Below are positions 44,152-53,648 of a stretch of 64,000 nucleotides of DNA, piece after piece. The DNA is from Ruminococcus sp. JC304 (GTDB lineage: Bacteria; Bacillota; Clostridia; Lachnospirales; Lachnospiraceae). The notes under the pieces were generated by a model, which was not told the origin of the DNA, searched no databases, and was given only the letters and a program-made list of their open reading frames with translations. The DNA lies in NCBI GenBank assembly GCA_000285855.2, contig HE978651.1:2791489-2855488 (forward strand), given 5' to 3'. Position numbers and translations under genes: made by a program. Numbering within the stretch: the first letter of the stretch is position 1; each line of letters opens with the position of its first letter.

Positions 44152-45057
44152 ATGCCAAATGTAAAATATACAGACAGCGCTACTTTCCGCTGTCTTGAAA
44201 ACCTGAAAGAGGGCTCCCTTGATATCAGTCTGATCCATACTGGCAAAGAGCACTGCCCGCCCGGACATATCTGTTCCATGCCGAGAGACGAATTTATCAT
44301 TCATTTTGTACTGGACGGTACCGGATTCTATTCTGCCGGAGGTCAGACCCGGAGCCTTACTCCCGGACAGATGTTTGTAATTTATCCAAATGAACCTGTC
44401 ACATATGGTGCAGACGAAACTCATCCCTGGACTTATGCCTGGATCGGTTTTCGCGGAATCCGAGCTCACTCTCTGGTAAGAGAATGTGGTTTTTCCAAAA
44501 ATCAATTGGTTCTTCCTGCACCGGATCAGAAAATAATTCTGAAACACATTGATTATATGCTGGATCATAAGCAGCTTTCCAAAGCCAATGACCTGAGGCG
44601 CCAGGCTTATCTGATCCTGTTGTTAGCCGAACTTGCTGGCTTTCATGAAAAACAGTCTGCACAGAACAAAAAAAATGCCAAATATGCCTATAGCACCAGT
44701 GTCTACGTGGAACTTGCCATTGAATATATTAAAGATATGTATCAAAAGGGAATCGGCATCTCTGATATTGCAGATAATATCGGCATCAGCCGCGCCTATC
44801 TGAACAGTGCCTTTCAAAAAGAGCTTGGAATGTCCGCACAGACCTTCCTCATTGATTATAAGATGCATAAAGCAGCCAGTCTTCTGGTCAGCACTAGTCT
44901 GTCTGTTAAAGAGATTGCTAATAATGTGGGCTATGAAGACCAGCTTGTTTTTTCAAAAGCTTTTAAGAAGAAGTTTGGAATGAGTCCGAAGAATTATAAG
45001 ACTCATAAAGAAATGATGGATAAATTTAACGAAAAGCAGGTAGACGATCCCGTGTGA
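44152..45057 (+). CDS. AraC-family regulator, probable activator of the alpha-galactoside operon
   Basis: 301 residues. N-terminal AraC-type cupin (CPPGHICSMPRDEFIIHFVLDGTGFYSAGG, LTPGQMFVIYPNEPVTYGAD), C-terminal two-HTH domain (GISDIADNIGISRAYLNSAFQKELGMS; SVKEIANNVGYEDQLVFSKAFKKKFGMSPKNYK). Architecture as in RafR/MsmR activators of alpha-galactoside genes. ATG at 44152 is preferred because AAAAAGGA is 9 nt upstream; longer frames from 43996 or 44095 lack a site. Divergent from the binding-protein gene. Its terminator overlaps the last codons. Confidence 0.9.
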   Translation: MPNVKYTDSATFRCLENLKEGSLDISLIHTGKEHCPPGHICSMPRDEFIIHFVLDGTGFYSAGGQTRSLTPGQMFVIYPNEPVTYGADETHPWTYAWIGFRGIRAHSLVRECGFSKNQLVLPAPDQKIILKHIDYMLDHKQLSKANDLRRQAYLILLLAELAGFHEKQSAQNKKNAKYAYSTSVYVELAIEYIKDMYQKGIGISDIADNIGISRAYLNSAFQKELGMSAQTFLIDYKMHKAASLLVSTSLSVKEIANNVGYEDQLVFSKAFKKKFGMSPKNYKTHKEMMDKFNEKQVDDPV

Positions 45058-45075
45058 TCGTTCTGCCTGCTTTTT
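45034..45075 (+). terminator. Intrinsic terminator overlapping the AraC 3' end
   Basis: AAGCAGG..GACGATC pairs with GATCGTTCTGCCTGC (one bulge), then TTTTT. The left arm lies in the last eight codons. Confidence 0.75.
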
Positions 45076-45103
45076 GTTGATTTTTTATTTCTGTCTATTG
45101 CTT

Positions 45104-45140
45104 TTCGCAACCTCCACAAGGAGCTTACCTGATTCGGTTA
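45104..45140 (+). repeat. Dispersed intergenic repeat, copy e (3' half)
   Basis: TTCGCAA ... GAGCTTACCTGATTCGGTTA, directly abutting the stop of the second alpha-galactosidase. The GTCAAGCGGAT start is missing. Confidence 0.6.
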
Positions 45141-47363
45141 TTATTTTGCAGTTAGAACATAAATTCTGGACTCATAGTCTGTGCATGGTTCGTCTTCACT
45201 TGTAGGTTCACCTGCTGTACAATCTGTGGTAAGCAGTCCCAGATTCATCAGCTCATCCCCGTAGTTTTCTGTTCCATTATACTCATTTCTGTAGATAAGA
45301 TCCGGATCCAGTCCCTGAAGCCGCACTCTGGTAAAATCTGCGTTTACTACATTTCTTTCCCTGTACCAGAATACCAGCGCTGTTTTTTTGTCCTCGCTGA
45401 CTGTCATCCACACAGTTTCATTTCCCTCAAAAGGACTCTTCAGTCTATAAAAAGTTCCAAACTGGATTAGTTCTCTGTATTCTTTCATAAAGGTAATCTG
45501 CTGTTTTACTTCACTGATTTCCTCATCAGACAGTTTATTCAGATCCAGCTCATATCCGAAAGTTCCAAAATAAGCTACATTTGCTCTTGTATGTAACGGA
45601 GTTTTGCGGTTTAACTGATGGTTGGGTACTACAGATACATGACTTCCCATGGAGCTTACCGGATAACACATGCTTGTGCCGTACTGGATTTTCACACGCT
45701 CTGCCGCATCTGTATCATCGCTTGTCCATCCCTGTGGTGCATAATAAAGGATTCCCGGGTCAAAACGCCCGCCACCGCTTGCGCAGGACTCAAAGAGGAT
45801 CTGCGGAAATGCAGTATTTAACCGCTCATACAGATCATAAACTCCGAGAATATATCTGTGGAACACTTCTCCCTGACGGTCTGCAGGAAGTGCAGCCGAA
45901 CAACATTCCGTGATACTTCTGTTCATATCCCATTTAATGTAGGAAACCTTTGCTTCTGAAAGAATTTTATACATCATCTCATAAATACAGTCCACCACTT
46001 CTTTTCTGGAGAAGTCCAGCACATACTGGTTTCTGCCATGACAGGAATGCCTCTGGGGTGTCTGCAGAATCCAGTCTGGATGTGCACGGTAAAGATCGGA
46101 ATCCTTGTTCACCATCTCCGGCTCAAACCACAGACCAAATTTCATACCCATCTCTTCAATCCTGTCTGCGATTCCCTTGATTCCCTGCGGAAGACGCTCT
46201 CCGTTTGCCACCCAGTCACCAAGTCCTGCATAATCGTTGCTTCGTGCACCGAACCATCCGTCATCCAGTACAAATAATTCAACACCGCATTCCTTTGCCT
46301 TGGCTGCGATTTCTACCAGACGGTCCTCTGTAAAATCAAAATAAGTAGCTTCCCAGTTATTGTTAAGGATTGGCCTGGGACGGTCTCTCCAGTAACCTCT
46401 TGCCAGTCTCTTCTGATATAATTTATGGAAAGTCTGGCTCATTCCATTCAGACCCTTATCAGAAAATACTACTACTGCTTCCGGAGTCTGAAAGCTCTCA
46501 CCACAGTCCAGCTTCCAGTCAAAATTCTGCGGATTGATTCCTACAGTGATGCGGGTTGTATCATGAGTATCCACTTCTGCCTGCATTCTGTGATTTCCGC
46601 TGTAGATCAGGCTGAATCCCATCACTTCTCCTGCATTTTCTGTTGCCGACGGACGTCGGAGCACAATAAAGGGATTATGTTCATGGGAAGAATTTCCTCT
46701 GATGCTTCCCACAGACTGGATTCCCTGCTCTAATCTGCGTTCTTTCACATGACGTTCTCTGGACCATGCGCCGGAAAACTGCATCCACACATAATCCTTA
46801 TCCGGCAGATCAAGGCTGAGGCTCATTGCATTTAACAGATGTACTGATGATGTACCCTCGTTTGTAAATCTGGCACTTCTGGTGATGATTCCTCCTTGTG
46901 TAAAAATAGTATAAAGCAATTCTAATACAATTCCTGTTACTTCATCTTTCAATTTTACACATAAGGTCTGGGCTTCTTCGTCTTTCTCAGTATATGTAGC
47001 CGGAAGCCCCTGAAGTTTTGGTTTTCCAGCTGCAATTGTATAACTTACATAAGTAAAATCAGAAATCCTGCTGCCGTTTTCCTGAAGGATCTCCATTGCC
47101 GGATAACGGTAATCAGAACTACCATACACCGGATATTCCAGTTTCAGATGCTCCAGCGAAAATTTGCGGTTTCCCTCATAAACACAGGCTGTCATTGGTC
47201 GCTGCTTCATCTCAAGAAGATATGAAAAATCTTCTCTGTCATGGATTCTTTTCCCAAAATAGAGATTTCCAAGATGTCCATTTGGAAGCACACACATAAT
47301 ATAACTGATTTCATTGTTGTATAAATGAAATGTCTTTGAACTTTCATGAAAAATAATAGTCAT
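45141..47363 (-). CDS. Alpha-galactosidase, GH36 (second paralog)
   Basis: 740 residues, same architecture as the protein at 37580-39781 but clearly diverged. NNWEATYFDFT, FVLDDGWFGARSNDY, MGMKFGLWFEPEMVN, nucleophile in YIKWDMNRS, LFESCASGGGRFD, acid/base in TSDDTDAAERVK. The HSCHGRNQYVLD segment replaces the RSRHQLNLD of the first paralog, so the +1 subsite may differ. No signal peptide. ATG at 47363 follows AAAGGA by 6-7 nt; the upstream ATG at 47381 precedes that site. Confidence 0.94.
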   Translation of the reverse strand: MTIIFHESSKTFHLYNNEISYIMCVLPNGHLGNLYFGKRIHDREDFSYLLEMKQRPMTACVYEGNRKFSLEHLKLEYPVYGSSDYRYPAMEILQENGSRISDFTYVSYTIAAGKPKLQGLPATYTEKDEEAQTLCVKLKDEVTGIVLELLYTIFTQGGIITRSARFTNEGTSSVHLLNAMSLSLDLPDKDYVWMQFSGAWSRERHVKERRLEQGIQSVGSIRGNSSHEHNPFIVLRRPSATENAGEVMGFSLIYSGNHRMQAEVDTHDTTRITVGINPQNFDWKLDCGESFQTPEAVVVFSDKGLNGMSQTFHKLYQKRLARGYWRDRPRPILNNNWEATYFDFTEDRLVEIAAKAKECGVELFVLDDGWFGARSNDYAGLGDWVANGERLPQGIKGIADRIEEMGMKFGLWFEPEMVNKDSDLYRAHPDWILQTPQRHSCHGRNQYVLDFSRKEVVDCIYEMMYKILSEAKVSYIKWDMNRSITECCSAALPADRQGEVFHRYILGVYDLYERLNTAFPQILFESCASGGGRFDPGILYYAPQGWTSDDTDAAERVKIQYGTSMCYPVSSMGSHVSVVPNHQLNRKTPLHTRANVAYFGTFGYELDLNKLSDEEISEVKQQITFMKEYRELIQFGTFYRLKSPFEGNETVWMTVSEDKKTALVFWYRERNVVNADFTRVRLQGLDPDLIYRNEYNGTENYGDELMNLGLLTTDCTAGEPTSEDEPCTDYESRIYVLTAK

Positions 47364-47462
47364 AACTTTTCCTTTCCGCATCTTTGGTTATTCACTGATA
47401 ATTCCAGAAAATAATGCACTTCAGATTATATTACTATTTCATATCATTTAAGCAAATACTCT

Positions 47463-47477
47463 GTCAAGCGGATATTT
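47463..47477 (+). repeat. Dispersed intergenic repeat, copy f (fragment)
   Basis: GTCAAGCGGATATTT immediately 3' of the aldo/keto reductase stop codon. On the minus strand its TTGAC plus the next A makes a perfect TTGACA upstream of the alpha-galactosidase gene. Confidence 0.5.
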
Positions 47478-47478
47478 A

Positions 47479-48474
47479 TTATAATGCCAATGAATTTTCG
47501 TCAATTTTTTTCAATTCCTCTTCACTGAAGGATGCACTGTCCAGCACTTTCAGATTCTCAAGAATCTGCTGTGGACGGGATGCTCCTATAAGCACACTGG
47601 TTACAATTCCATCACGGAGAATCCATTTCAGTGCCATCTGCGCAAGGCTTTCTCCTCTTTCTGCTGCAATTGCATTCAGACTGCGGATACTGTTAAGACG
47701 TTCTTCCGTAAACTGATCTGCATGGAGAAAACGCCCGTCTGTGTTGACACGGCTGTCTTTTGGGATTCCATTCAGGTATCGGTCTGTGAGCATTCCCTGA
47801 GATAACGGGCTGAATGCGATAATCCCCTTTTTCTTCTCTGCTGCTGCCTGTTTCAGACCATTTGTCTCGATGGTACGATTAAAGATATTATATCTGTTCT
47901 GATTAATGATAAACGGACAGTGCAGTTCCTCCAGAATATCTGCGGCGCGTTTCATTGTCTCACCATCATAGTTGGAAATTCCAACATACAATGCCTTTCC
48001 GCTTCTGACAATCTGTGCCAGAGCCTCCATAGTCTCCTCAAGGGGAGTCTCCGGATCCATTCTGTGATGATAGAAGATATCTACATAATCCAGACCAAGG
48101 CGTTTCAGGCTCTGGTCAAGACTGGCGATCAGATACTTGCGGCTTCCCCAGTTTCCATAAGGTCCCGGCCACATATCATAGCCAGCCTTTGTGCTGACGA
48201 TCAGCTCATCTCTGTATGCAGAAAATTCCTCTCTCAGGATTTTCCCAAAATTTTCCTCCGCACTTCCAGGCTGTGGGCCATAGTTATTTGCAAGGTCAAA
48301 ATGTGTAATTCCATTATCAAATGCTGTGAAGCACATCTGCTTCATATTCTCATAAACACCGGTGTCCCCGAAATTATGCCATAAACCCAGAGATAACTCC
48401 GGCAGCATCAGCCCACTGGCACCACAGCGGTGGTATTTCATAGTTTCATAACGTTTTTCATCTGCCTGATACAT
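47479..48474 (-). CDS. Aldo/keto reductase (YghZ/Kv-beta-like)
   Basis: 331 residues. AKR barrel: LSLGLWHNFGD, ITHFDLANNYGPQPGSAEENFGKIL, catalytic Tyr/Lys/His in NYG, STKAGYDMWPGPYG and DIFYHHRMD, cofactor region SVLIGASRPQQILENL. Similar to E. coli YghZ (L-glyceraldehyde 3-phosphate reductase); the substrate here is unknown. ATG at 48474 has GGGGGG 9 nt upstream; the frame start at 48570 is not supported. Lies between the beta-galactosidase and the second alpha-galactosidase. Confidence 0.9.
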   Translation of the reverse strand: MYQADEKRYETMKYHRCGASGLMLPELSLGLWHNFGDTGVYENMKQMCFTAFDNGITHFDLANNYGPQPGSAEENFGKILREEFSAYRDELIVSTKAGYDMWPGPYGNWGSRKYLIASLDQSLKRLGLDYVDIFYHHRMDPETPLEETMEALAQIVRSGKALYVGISNYDGETMKRAADILEELHCPFIINQNRYNIFNRTIETNGLKQAAAEKKKGIIAFSPLSQGMLTDRYLNGIPKDSRVNTDGRFLHADQFTEERLNSIRSLNAIAAERGESLAQMALKWILRDGIVTSVLIGASRPQQILENLKVLDSASFSEEELKKIDENSLAL

Positions 48475-48670
48475 AAAATCATTCCCCCCTCTTCGTACAG
48501 TATGTCGAATTCGAATATTATTGTTATCATTCTCTATCGAAATAACTGTACCACTCGCTCGTCTACGCAATTAACATAGTTATTTACGCAACAATGTACT
48601 TGATTTACTCTTTCTCTGTAATCATACATCCCGTTCCAATTATTTTCAATAAATGTTATTTGTATTATTT

Positions 48671-48704
48671 AAAAAAGCCACCTTCTGACTGAAAATGGCT
48701 TTTT
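48671..48704 (-). terminator. Intrinsic terminator after the beta-galactosidase gene
   Basis: AAAAAGCCA / TGGCTTTTT around a 15 nt loop. Confidence 0.8.
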
Positions 48705-48720
48705 AAATAAATAAACTGTA

Positions 48721-51700
48721 TTAGATTCCTTTAAAGCTAAAGGAGAATTCCATCTTTCCGTCTGCATTCAGCAGATATTCCGGATGGGTGTATGCTCCCC
48801 AGCTGTCATCGCCGCCGATTCCCATCTGGCCTTTGGCTACGCGTACTACTGTGTAATGGATCTGCGGGAGTTCGTATGGATGCATGGCGTTTTCCATCTC
48901 ATGTGGAGTGTATGGAAGTGCAGAGAACATCACTGGTTCTCCATCCATCTCGAAGTACATTCCTCTGCCCTTGCGATCTGTGACTTTCGCCCAGCGTACT
49001 TCCTCTTTTGCTCCACATTCCTGCGGTACCATGTATCTTGCTATGTTGTCCACAATTTTATTCTGGTAAATGCCCAGTTTTGCACCTTTTTTGCGATCTG
49101 CATAGGTCTCAGCTTCGCCCAGTCCATACCACTTAACATTGTCGTAATCTGCATTGAATTTGAAAATCACCCCAAATTCCGGCATATCACCAAGTTCTTT
49201 TACAGGATCATAAGTTAAAGTTGTCTTCACTTTTCCATCGCCGAATACTTCGTAGGTGAGCTGACACTCACTGGCTGGTGTGGTTGGCATCAGATAGGTA
49301 AATGTTACTTTTACAGAGTGGTCTGTTTCTTCTGCCTGTGGTAAATTGGATGGGCCGTATGCACCTTTTCTGTATTCTTTGTGGCTTAAATACATGCTGG
49401 CAATTTTCCACTGTGCGCAGCGCATCTGCATAAGATTTCCACAGTCATTGTCTGTAGGTGCACGCCAGAAGTTTGGTTTCGGGATTGCCTCGATCATCTC
49501 TTTACCCGCATATTTATAGGAAACCAGACCACCATTGAGGACGGAGAACATTACTTCGAAGTGCTCGCCGCGGACACCAATGTTGTGTGTGCTTCGGATG
49601 ATCTGTGGCTTCTTTACAAACGCATCTGATACACATACATCTTTTTCCGCTGTAATCGCTGTTTCTGCTGAATCTGATTTTCCATCCGGAACATCCTCTT
49701 TCACCTGATATACATACTGTCCAAACGCAATTTCATGACCTGCAGGTGCCCATATTTCTTCCTCTTTCAGATGGAAGGAAACAGTAATTATATATTCTCC
49801 GGCTGCCTCAGCCTTTTCAAAAGGCAGTTTATATTCTTCCTCACTCAATGGCTCAACTGCTATTTCCAGTGCTTCTGTACGAATCACTTTTCCATTCTTT
49901 GCAAGTGTTACCTTACAGTCAAAAGTATTTGTGTTTAAAAACAGATTCTTGTTAATCACTTTTACTGTATCCGCAGTTACTTCTGCAGTAATATTCTGAT
50001 AATTAAATTTCACTTCTTGCATCTTTGGAGATGGCTCTCTGTCACCGCCATATGCAATTCCGTTGCCACTGAAATTATAGTCTGTAGGGCGTTCTCCGAA
50101 ATCACCGCCGTATGCCTGGAACTCTTTTCCATAGCGGTCTTTCTTATAAATAGACTGGTCAATGTAATCCCAGATAAATCCACCCTGATATTTGGGCTCT
50201 GTATCTGTCAGGTCAGTATATTTGTGCATGGCACCGCAGGAATTTCCCATGGCATGTGTGTATTCACAGCAGATAAACGGTTTGCTGTCATCCTTTGCCA
50301 GGAACTCTTTGATTGCTTCTACAGATGGATACATCTGACTTTCCATATCACTGGTATCATTATAACTGCGGTCATGAAAAAGTCCCTCATAATGTACCAG
50401 ACGGGTAGGGTCATTCTTACGGAAAAGCTGAGACATTTCATAAATATCTTTTCCGCCAAAAGATTCATTTCCACAAGACCAGATCAGGATTGCCGGATGA
50501 TTCTTGTCTCTCTGATACATGGAGTTGGCACGGTCAAGCATCATATCCAGCCATTCCGGTTTGTTGTGCGGAACAATATGGGTATAATCCTTTGTAAATT
50601 CTGCCACATCCCAGGAGCCATGGGATTCCAGGTTTGTCTCATCAATCATGTAAATACCATATTCATCACAGAGCTGATAGATCAGTGATGTATCCGGATA
50701 ATGGCAGGTACGGATGGCATTGATGTTATTCTGTTTCATGATTCTGAGGTCTTTGCGAAGTTCCTCCTCTGAAACATGTCTTCCGCTGACCGAGCTGAAC
50801 TCATGACGATTTACGCCCTTAAACACGATACGTTTTCCGTTCAGAGTCATAATACCATTCTTCATCTCGAAACGGCGGAATCCAATCTTCTGAGGAATCA
50901 CTTCCTGAATAGTTCCTGCTTCATCATAAAGTTCAATTGTAAGATCATAAAGCTGCGGATCTTCTGCGCTCCATAATTTCGGATTATTGATTTTCCATAC
51001 AAAACTGTTCTGTACAGTCTTGCTGCTATTTGTTTTCTGAATATAAAATGTCTCTGCATCCGCTTCTTCATTTCCAGCTTCTGTAAGAGATTTTTTCTCT
51101 TCCAGCACACATTCTCCATCTTTCTCAAGTCTGAAAGCAATGCTTCCTTTTCCCCATGTCTTTACCTTAACTTCAAGATCTGCCACATCCAGATCCTCTT
51201 CCGGGATTGCACGGATCTGAAGATCATATGCGTGGGTATCCGGAACTGTGTAAAGATACACATCTCTGTAAATTCCGGAAAAACGGAAGAAGTCCTGATC
51301 TTCACACCAGCTGCTGGAAGTCCATTTGAATACCTGTGCTGCCAGCTTATTCTGTCCATCTTTAAGATAATCTGTCAGTTCAAACTCAGATGGAGTGAAA
51401 GAATCCTCACTGTAGCCAACAAAGACTCCGTTCAGCCACAATGCAAGTCCGCTCTCTGCTCCCTGGAAAGAAATAAACAATCTCTTTCCCTTCATATGTT
51501 CCGGCACTGTAAAATATTTCACATAGCTTGCAACCGGATTAAATCTCTCCGGGATCTGACCCGGATAAACTTCCTCATGTCCTTCCCATGGATACTGGAC
51601 ATTAGCATACTGCGGTGCATCATATCCTTCCATCTGGATATGTGCAGGTACATGAATGTCATCCCAGTCATAACAGCAGTAATCCTCTTTCTCAAATCCC

Positions 51701-51903
51701 TGAACTGCACTTTTGTAATTACGCGCATAATGAAACTTCCATAAACCGTTCAGACTGTAGCGAAAAGAAGTTTCCGTCCCATCCTGCACAGCAGTCTGCA
51801 TTTCATTCCCATCTCTATAATATACATGATCTGAATGAGCTTCCATTCGGTTATCGCAGAAATACTGTGGATCTTTTACCAGTGAATAATCAAATGCTTG
51901 CAT
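48721..51903 (-). CDS. Beta-galactosidase, GH2 (LacZ type)
   Basis: 1060 residues, five-domain LacZ-like enzyme. Sugar-binding jelly roll (FRYSLNGLWKFHYA, ERFNPVASYVKYFTVP, SFQGAESGLALWLNG, SEDSFTPSEF), immunoglobulin-like domain, TIM barrel with KGVNRHEFSS, acid/base Glu in IWSCGNESFGG and nucleophile Glu in FICCEYTHAMGNS, and the C-terminal beta-gal small-chain domain (SVLNGGLVSYKYAGKEMI, NFWRAPTDNDCGN, PHEMENAMHPYELP). An approximately 60-residue Glu/Ala-rich linker precedes the small-chain part. Cytosolic; cleaves lactose or beta-galactosides. Directly downstream of an AraC gene. Confidence 0.96.
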   Translation of the reverse strand: MQAFDYSLVKDPQYFCDNRMEAHSDHVYYRDGNEMQTAVQDGTETSFRYSLNGLWKFHYARNYKSAVQGFEKEDYCCYDWDDIHVPAHIQMEGYDAPQYANVQYPWEGHEEVYPGQIPERFNPVASYVKYFTVPEHMKGKRLFISFQGAESGLALWLNGVFVGYSEDSFTPSEFELTDYLKDGQNKLAAQVFKWTSSSWCEDQDFFRFSGIYRDVYLYTVPDTHAYDLQIRAIPEEDLDVADLEVKVKTWGKGSIAFRLEKDGECVLEEKKSLTEAGNEEADAETFYIQKTNSSKTVQNSFVWKINNPKLWSAEDPQLYDLTIELYDEAGTIQEVIPQKIGFRRFEMKNGIMTLNGKRIVFKGVNRHEFSSVSGRHVSEEELRKDLRIMKQNNINAIRTCHYPDTSLIYQLCDEYGIYMIDETNLESHGSWDVAEFTKDYTHIVPHNKPEWLDMMLDRANSMYQRDKNHPAILIWSCGNESFGGKDIYEMSQLFRKNDPTRLVHYEGLFHDRSYNDTSDMESQMYPSVEAIKEFLAKDDSKPFICCEYTHAMGNSCGAMHKYTDLTDTEPKYQGGFIWDYIDQSIYKKDRYGKEFQAYGGDFGERPTDYNFSGNGIAYGGDREPSPKMQEVKFNYQNITAEVTADTVKVINKNLFLNTNTFDCKVTLAKNGKVIRTEALEIAVEPLSEEEYKLPFEKAEAAGEYIITVSFHLKEEEIWAPAGHEIAFGQYVYQVKEDVPDGKSDSAETAITAEKDVCVSDAFVKKPQIIRSTHNIGVRGEHFEVMFSVLNGGLVSYKYAGKEMIEAIPKPNFWRAPTDNDCGNLMQMRCAQWKIASMYLSHKEYRKGAYGPSNLPQAEETDHSVKVTFTYLMPTTPASECQLTYEVFGDGKVKTTLTYDPVKELGDMPEFGVIFKFNADYDNVKWYGLGEAETYADRKKGAKLGIYQNKIVDNIARYMVPQECGAKEEVRWAKVTDRKGRGMYFEMDGEPVMFSALPYTPHEMENAMHPYELPQIHYTVVRVAKGQMGIGGDDSWGAYTHPEYLLNADGKMEFSFSFKGI

Positions 51904-52047
51904 ACTCTTATGTTCTCCTCATGATTTATTTTTTTATAACAGTTATCCTTCATGAGTAGAATTATAACATTATACGTCTCCGCACAGTTTGCATATTTGA
52001 CTATATAATATCCATTTTCGACTTTTATATAATTCAGCCTCCGACAC

Positions 52048-52980
52048 TTACCATCCTTCCTCTGTCCGGATGTCAAACTTCAGGAGCAGCTGCTCATAAT
52101 TTTCTCCCTTTTTTCGCCACTCTGCAGGTGACATTCCCATCAGCTTCCGGAAATTCCGGTTAAAAGCAGAATCCGATGCAAAACCACATTCCGTACCTAT
52201 GTCAGTTGCTGACCTGTCTGTCTTTTTCAGTTTTTCACAGGCAGTACGGACACGTATCAGATTTATATACTCTACAGGGCTCATATGCATACATCCGGAA
52301 AAAATCCTGCGAAAATGTGACTCACTCAGATGACAGTTTGCAGACAACTGCTCTATCTTTATATTCTCCCTGTAATGATCTGAAATGTAATCCAATGTAT
52401 CCGAAATGATCCGCATACTCCTGCTCTGCTCTTCATAAAGCATTTCCTGTTCCGGAGTTCGGTTAAGCCGTGCAATCCGCACCAGCAGAGCCATAAGAAG
52501 CCCTGATGCCTCCTGAATATAAAGCTCCTCTTCCCTGCGCATAATATCCATAATTCTAATAATACCTTCAGCTATAAACGGTTCCTCTTCCTCATTCATT
52601 AACAATGCCCCGGAGTTGATCCTTCGCAGCATTTTCTCAGCCTGCACAGCACTCTCACAATTCCTTCGCAAAAATCCCTCAACATCCACAAACAGATACT
52701 CCCATTTACAGACCGTATTTCCCATGCTGTTTGTTGTATGAGGAAACCGTTCCGGAATCACAGTAAACTGCCGCCCTGTAAACTTCCTTTTCTCCTCTCC
52801 CAAAGTCAGGATTCCCTCTCCATAATAACAAAAACCAATCTCCATAAAATTATGAAAATGAAGGTCCTCTATACCGGTCCCATAATTCTGCACCCAGCGC
52901 TCTCCCAGAAGAGGAAGGATCGGACTTCCTGCTGGCATATAATAATAGCGTAATTCTATTTTAGGTTTCTTTTTTTTCAT
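52048..52980 (-). CDS. AraC-family regulator of the beta-galactosidase gene
   Basis: 310 residues. Cupin-like sensor (DLHFHNFMEIGFCYYGEGILTLGEEKRKFTGRQFTVIPERFPHTT), then a C-terminal AraC double HTH (IKIEQLSANCHLSESHFRRIFSGCMHMSPVEYI; SATDIGTECGFASDSAFNRNFRKLMGMSPAEWRK). Same strand and 144 bp upstream of lacZ-like 48721-51903. The spacer has a perfect TATAAT (near 51975) without a -35, as expected of an AraC-activated promoter (inference). Confidence 0.9.
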   Translation of the reverse strand: MKKKKPKIELRYYYMPAGSPILPLLGERWVQNYGTGIEDLHFHNFMEIGFCYYGEGILTLGEEKRKFTGRQFTVIPERFPHTTNSMGNTVCKWEYLFVDVEGFLRRNCESAVQAEKMLRRINSGALLMNEEEEPFIAEGIIRIMDIMRREEELYIQEASGLLMALLVRIARLNRTPEQEMLYEEQSRSMRIISDTLDYISDHYRENIKIEQLSANCHLSESHFRRIFSGCMHMSPVEYINLIRVRTACEKLKKTDRSATDIGTECGFASDSAFNRNFRKLMGMSPAEWRKKGENYEQLLLKFDIRTEEGW

Positions 52981-53091
52981 GATTTCATGCTTTCCTTTTT
53001 TACATTTACCATATCATACAAATACAATTTTCCATCTGAAGCATGCCGTATCAACATTTCAATCCTAATCTAATCTTCCCACTTATAATGC

Positions 53092-53125
53092 AAAAAGAGC
53101 AGGCAAAAAACTCCACCTGCTCTTT
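53092..53125 (-). terminator. Intrinsic terminator after the YerC-like gene
   Basis: AAAGAGCAGG / CCTGCTCTTT around a 12 nt loop with A and T tracts. Confidence 0.8.
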
Positions 53126-53159
53126 CAAACGCCCTAAAGCGCTTTATCGTTTCTGTATC

Positions 53160-53465
53160 TTATTCCCCTTTAGATTCCTTCTCATCCATCCTGGAGAATA
53201 CCATTTCATAACCATCATTTCCATAATTCAATGAACGATTCACACGGCTGATCGTTGCAGTGGAAGCTCCGGTCTTCTCTGAAATATCAAGATATGTTCT
53301 TTTATCCATCAGCATTTTTGCTACTTCAAAACGCTGTGACAAGGAAAGCAGCTCATTGATCGTACATACATCCTCAAAAAAAGTATAGCACTCTTCCTTA
53401 TCTTTCAGGCACAGAATCGCTTCAAAAAGATGATCCACGGCCTCTGTTCTGATTTTTTTACTCAT
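53160..53465 (-). CDS. YerC/YecD family TrpR-like regulator
   Basis: 101 residues. TrpR-superfamily helix-turn-helix: DHLFEAILCLKDKEECYTFFEDVCTINELLSLSQRFEVAKML then DISEKTGASTATISRVNRSLNYGNDGYEMVF. Typical size for the family. The regulon is not known. AAGGAG 8 nt upstream; own terminator. Confidence 0.9.
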   Translation of the reverse strand: MSKKIRTEAVDHLFEAILCLKDKEECYTFFEDVCTINELLSLSQRFEVAKMLMDKRTYLDISEKTGASTATISRVNRSLNYGNDGYEMVFSRMDEKESKGE

Positions 53466-53648
53466 TTTTCCCGCTCCTTTTAGAACTCTAGTCTTTGCTA
53501 AACGGACATTTGTTTTTATTATGTCCGTATTATATTTCTAACAGTGCTATTTTAACACGTTAAAATATGCGAGGCAAGTAGTTTATAAGGAATTATTTAA
53601 TCAAATTTGGTCAAAATATTCCATATTTGTTCAAAACTTAAATCCTTA

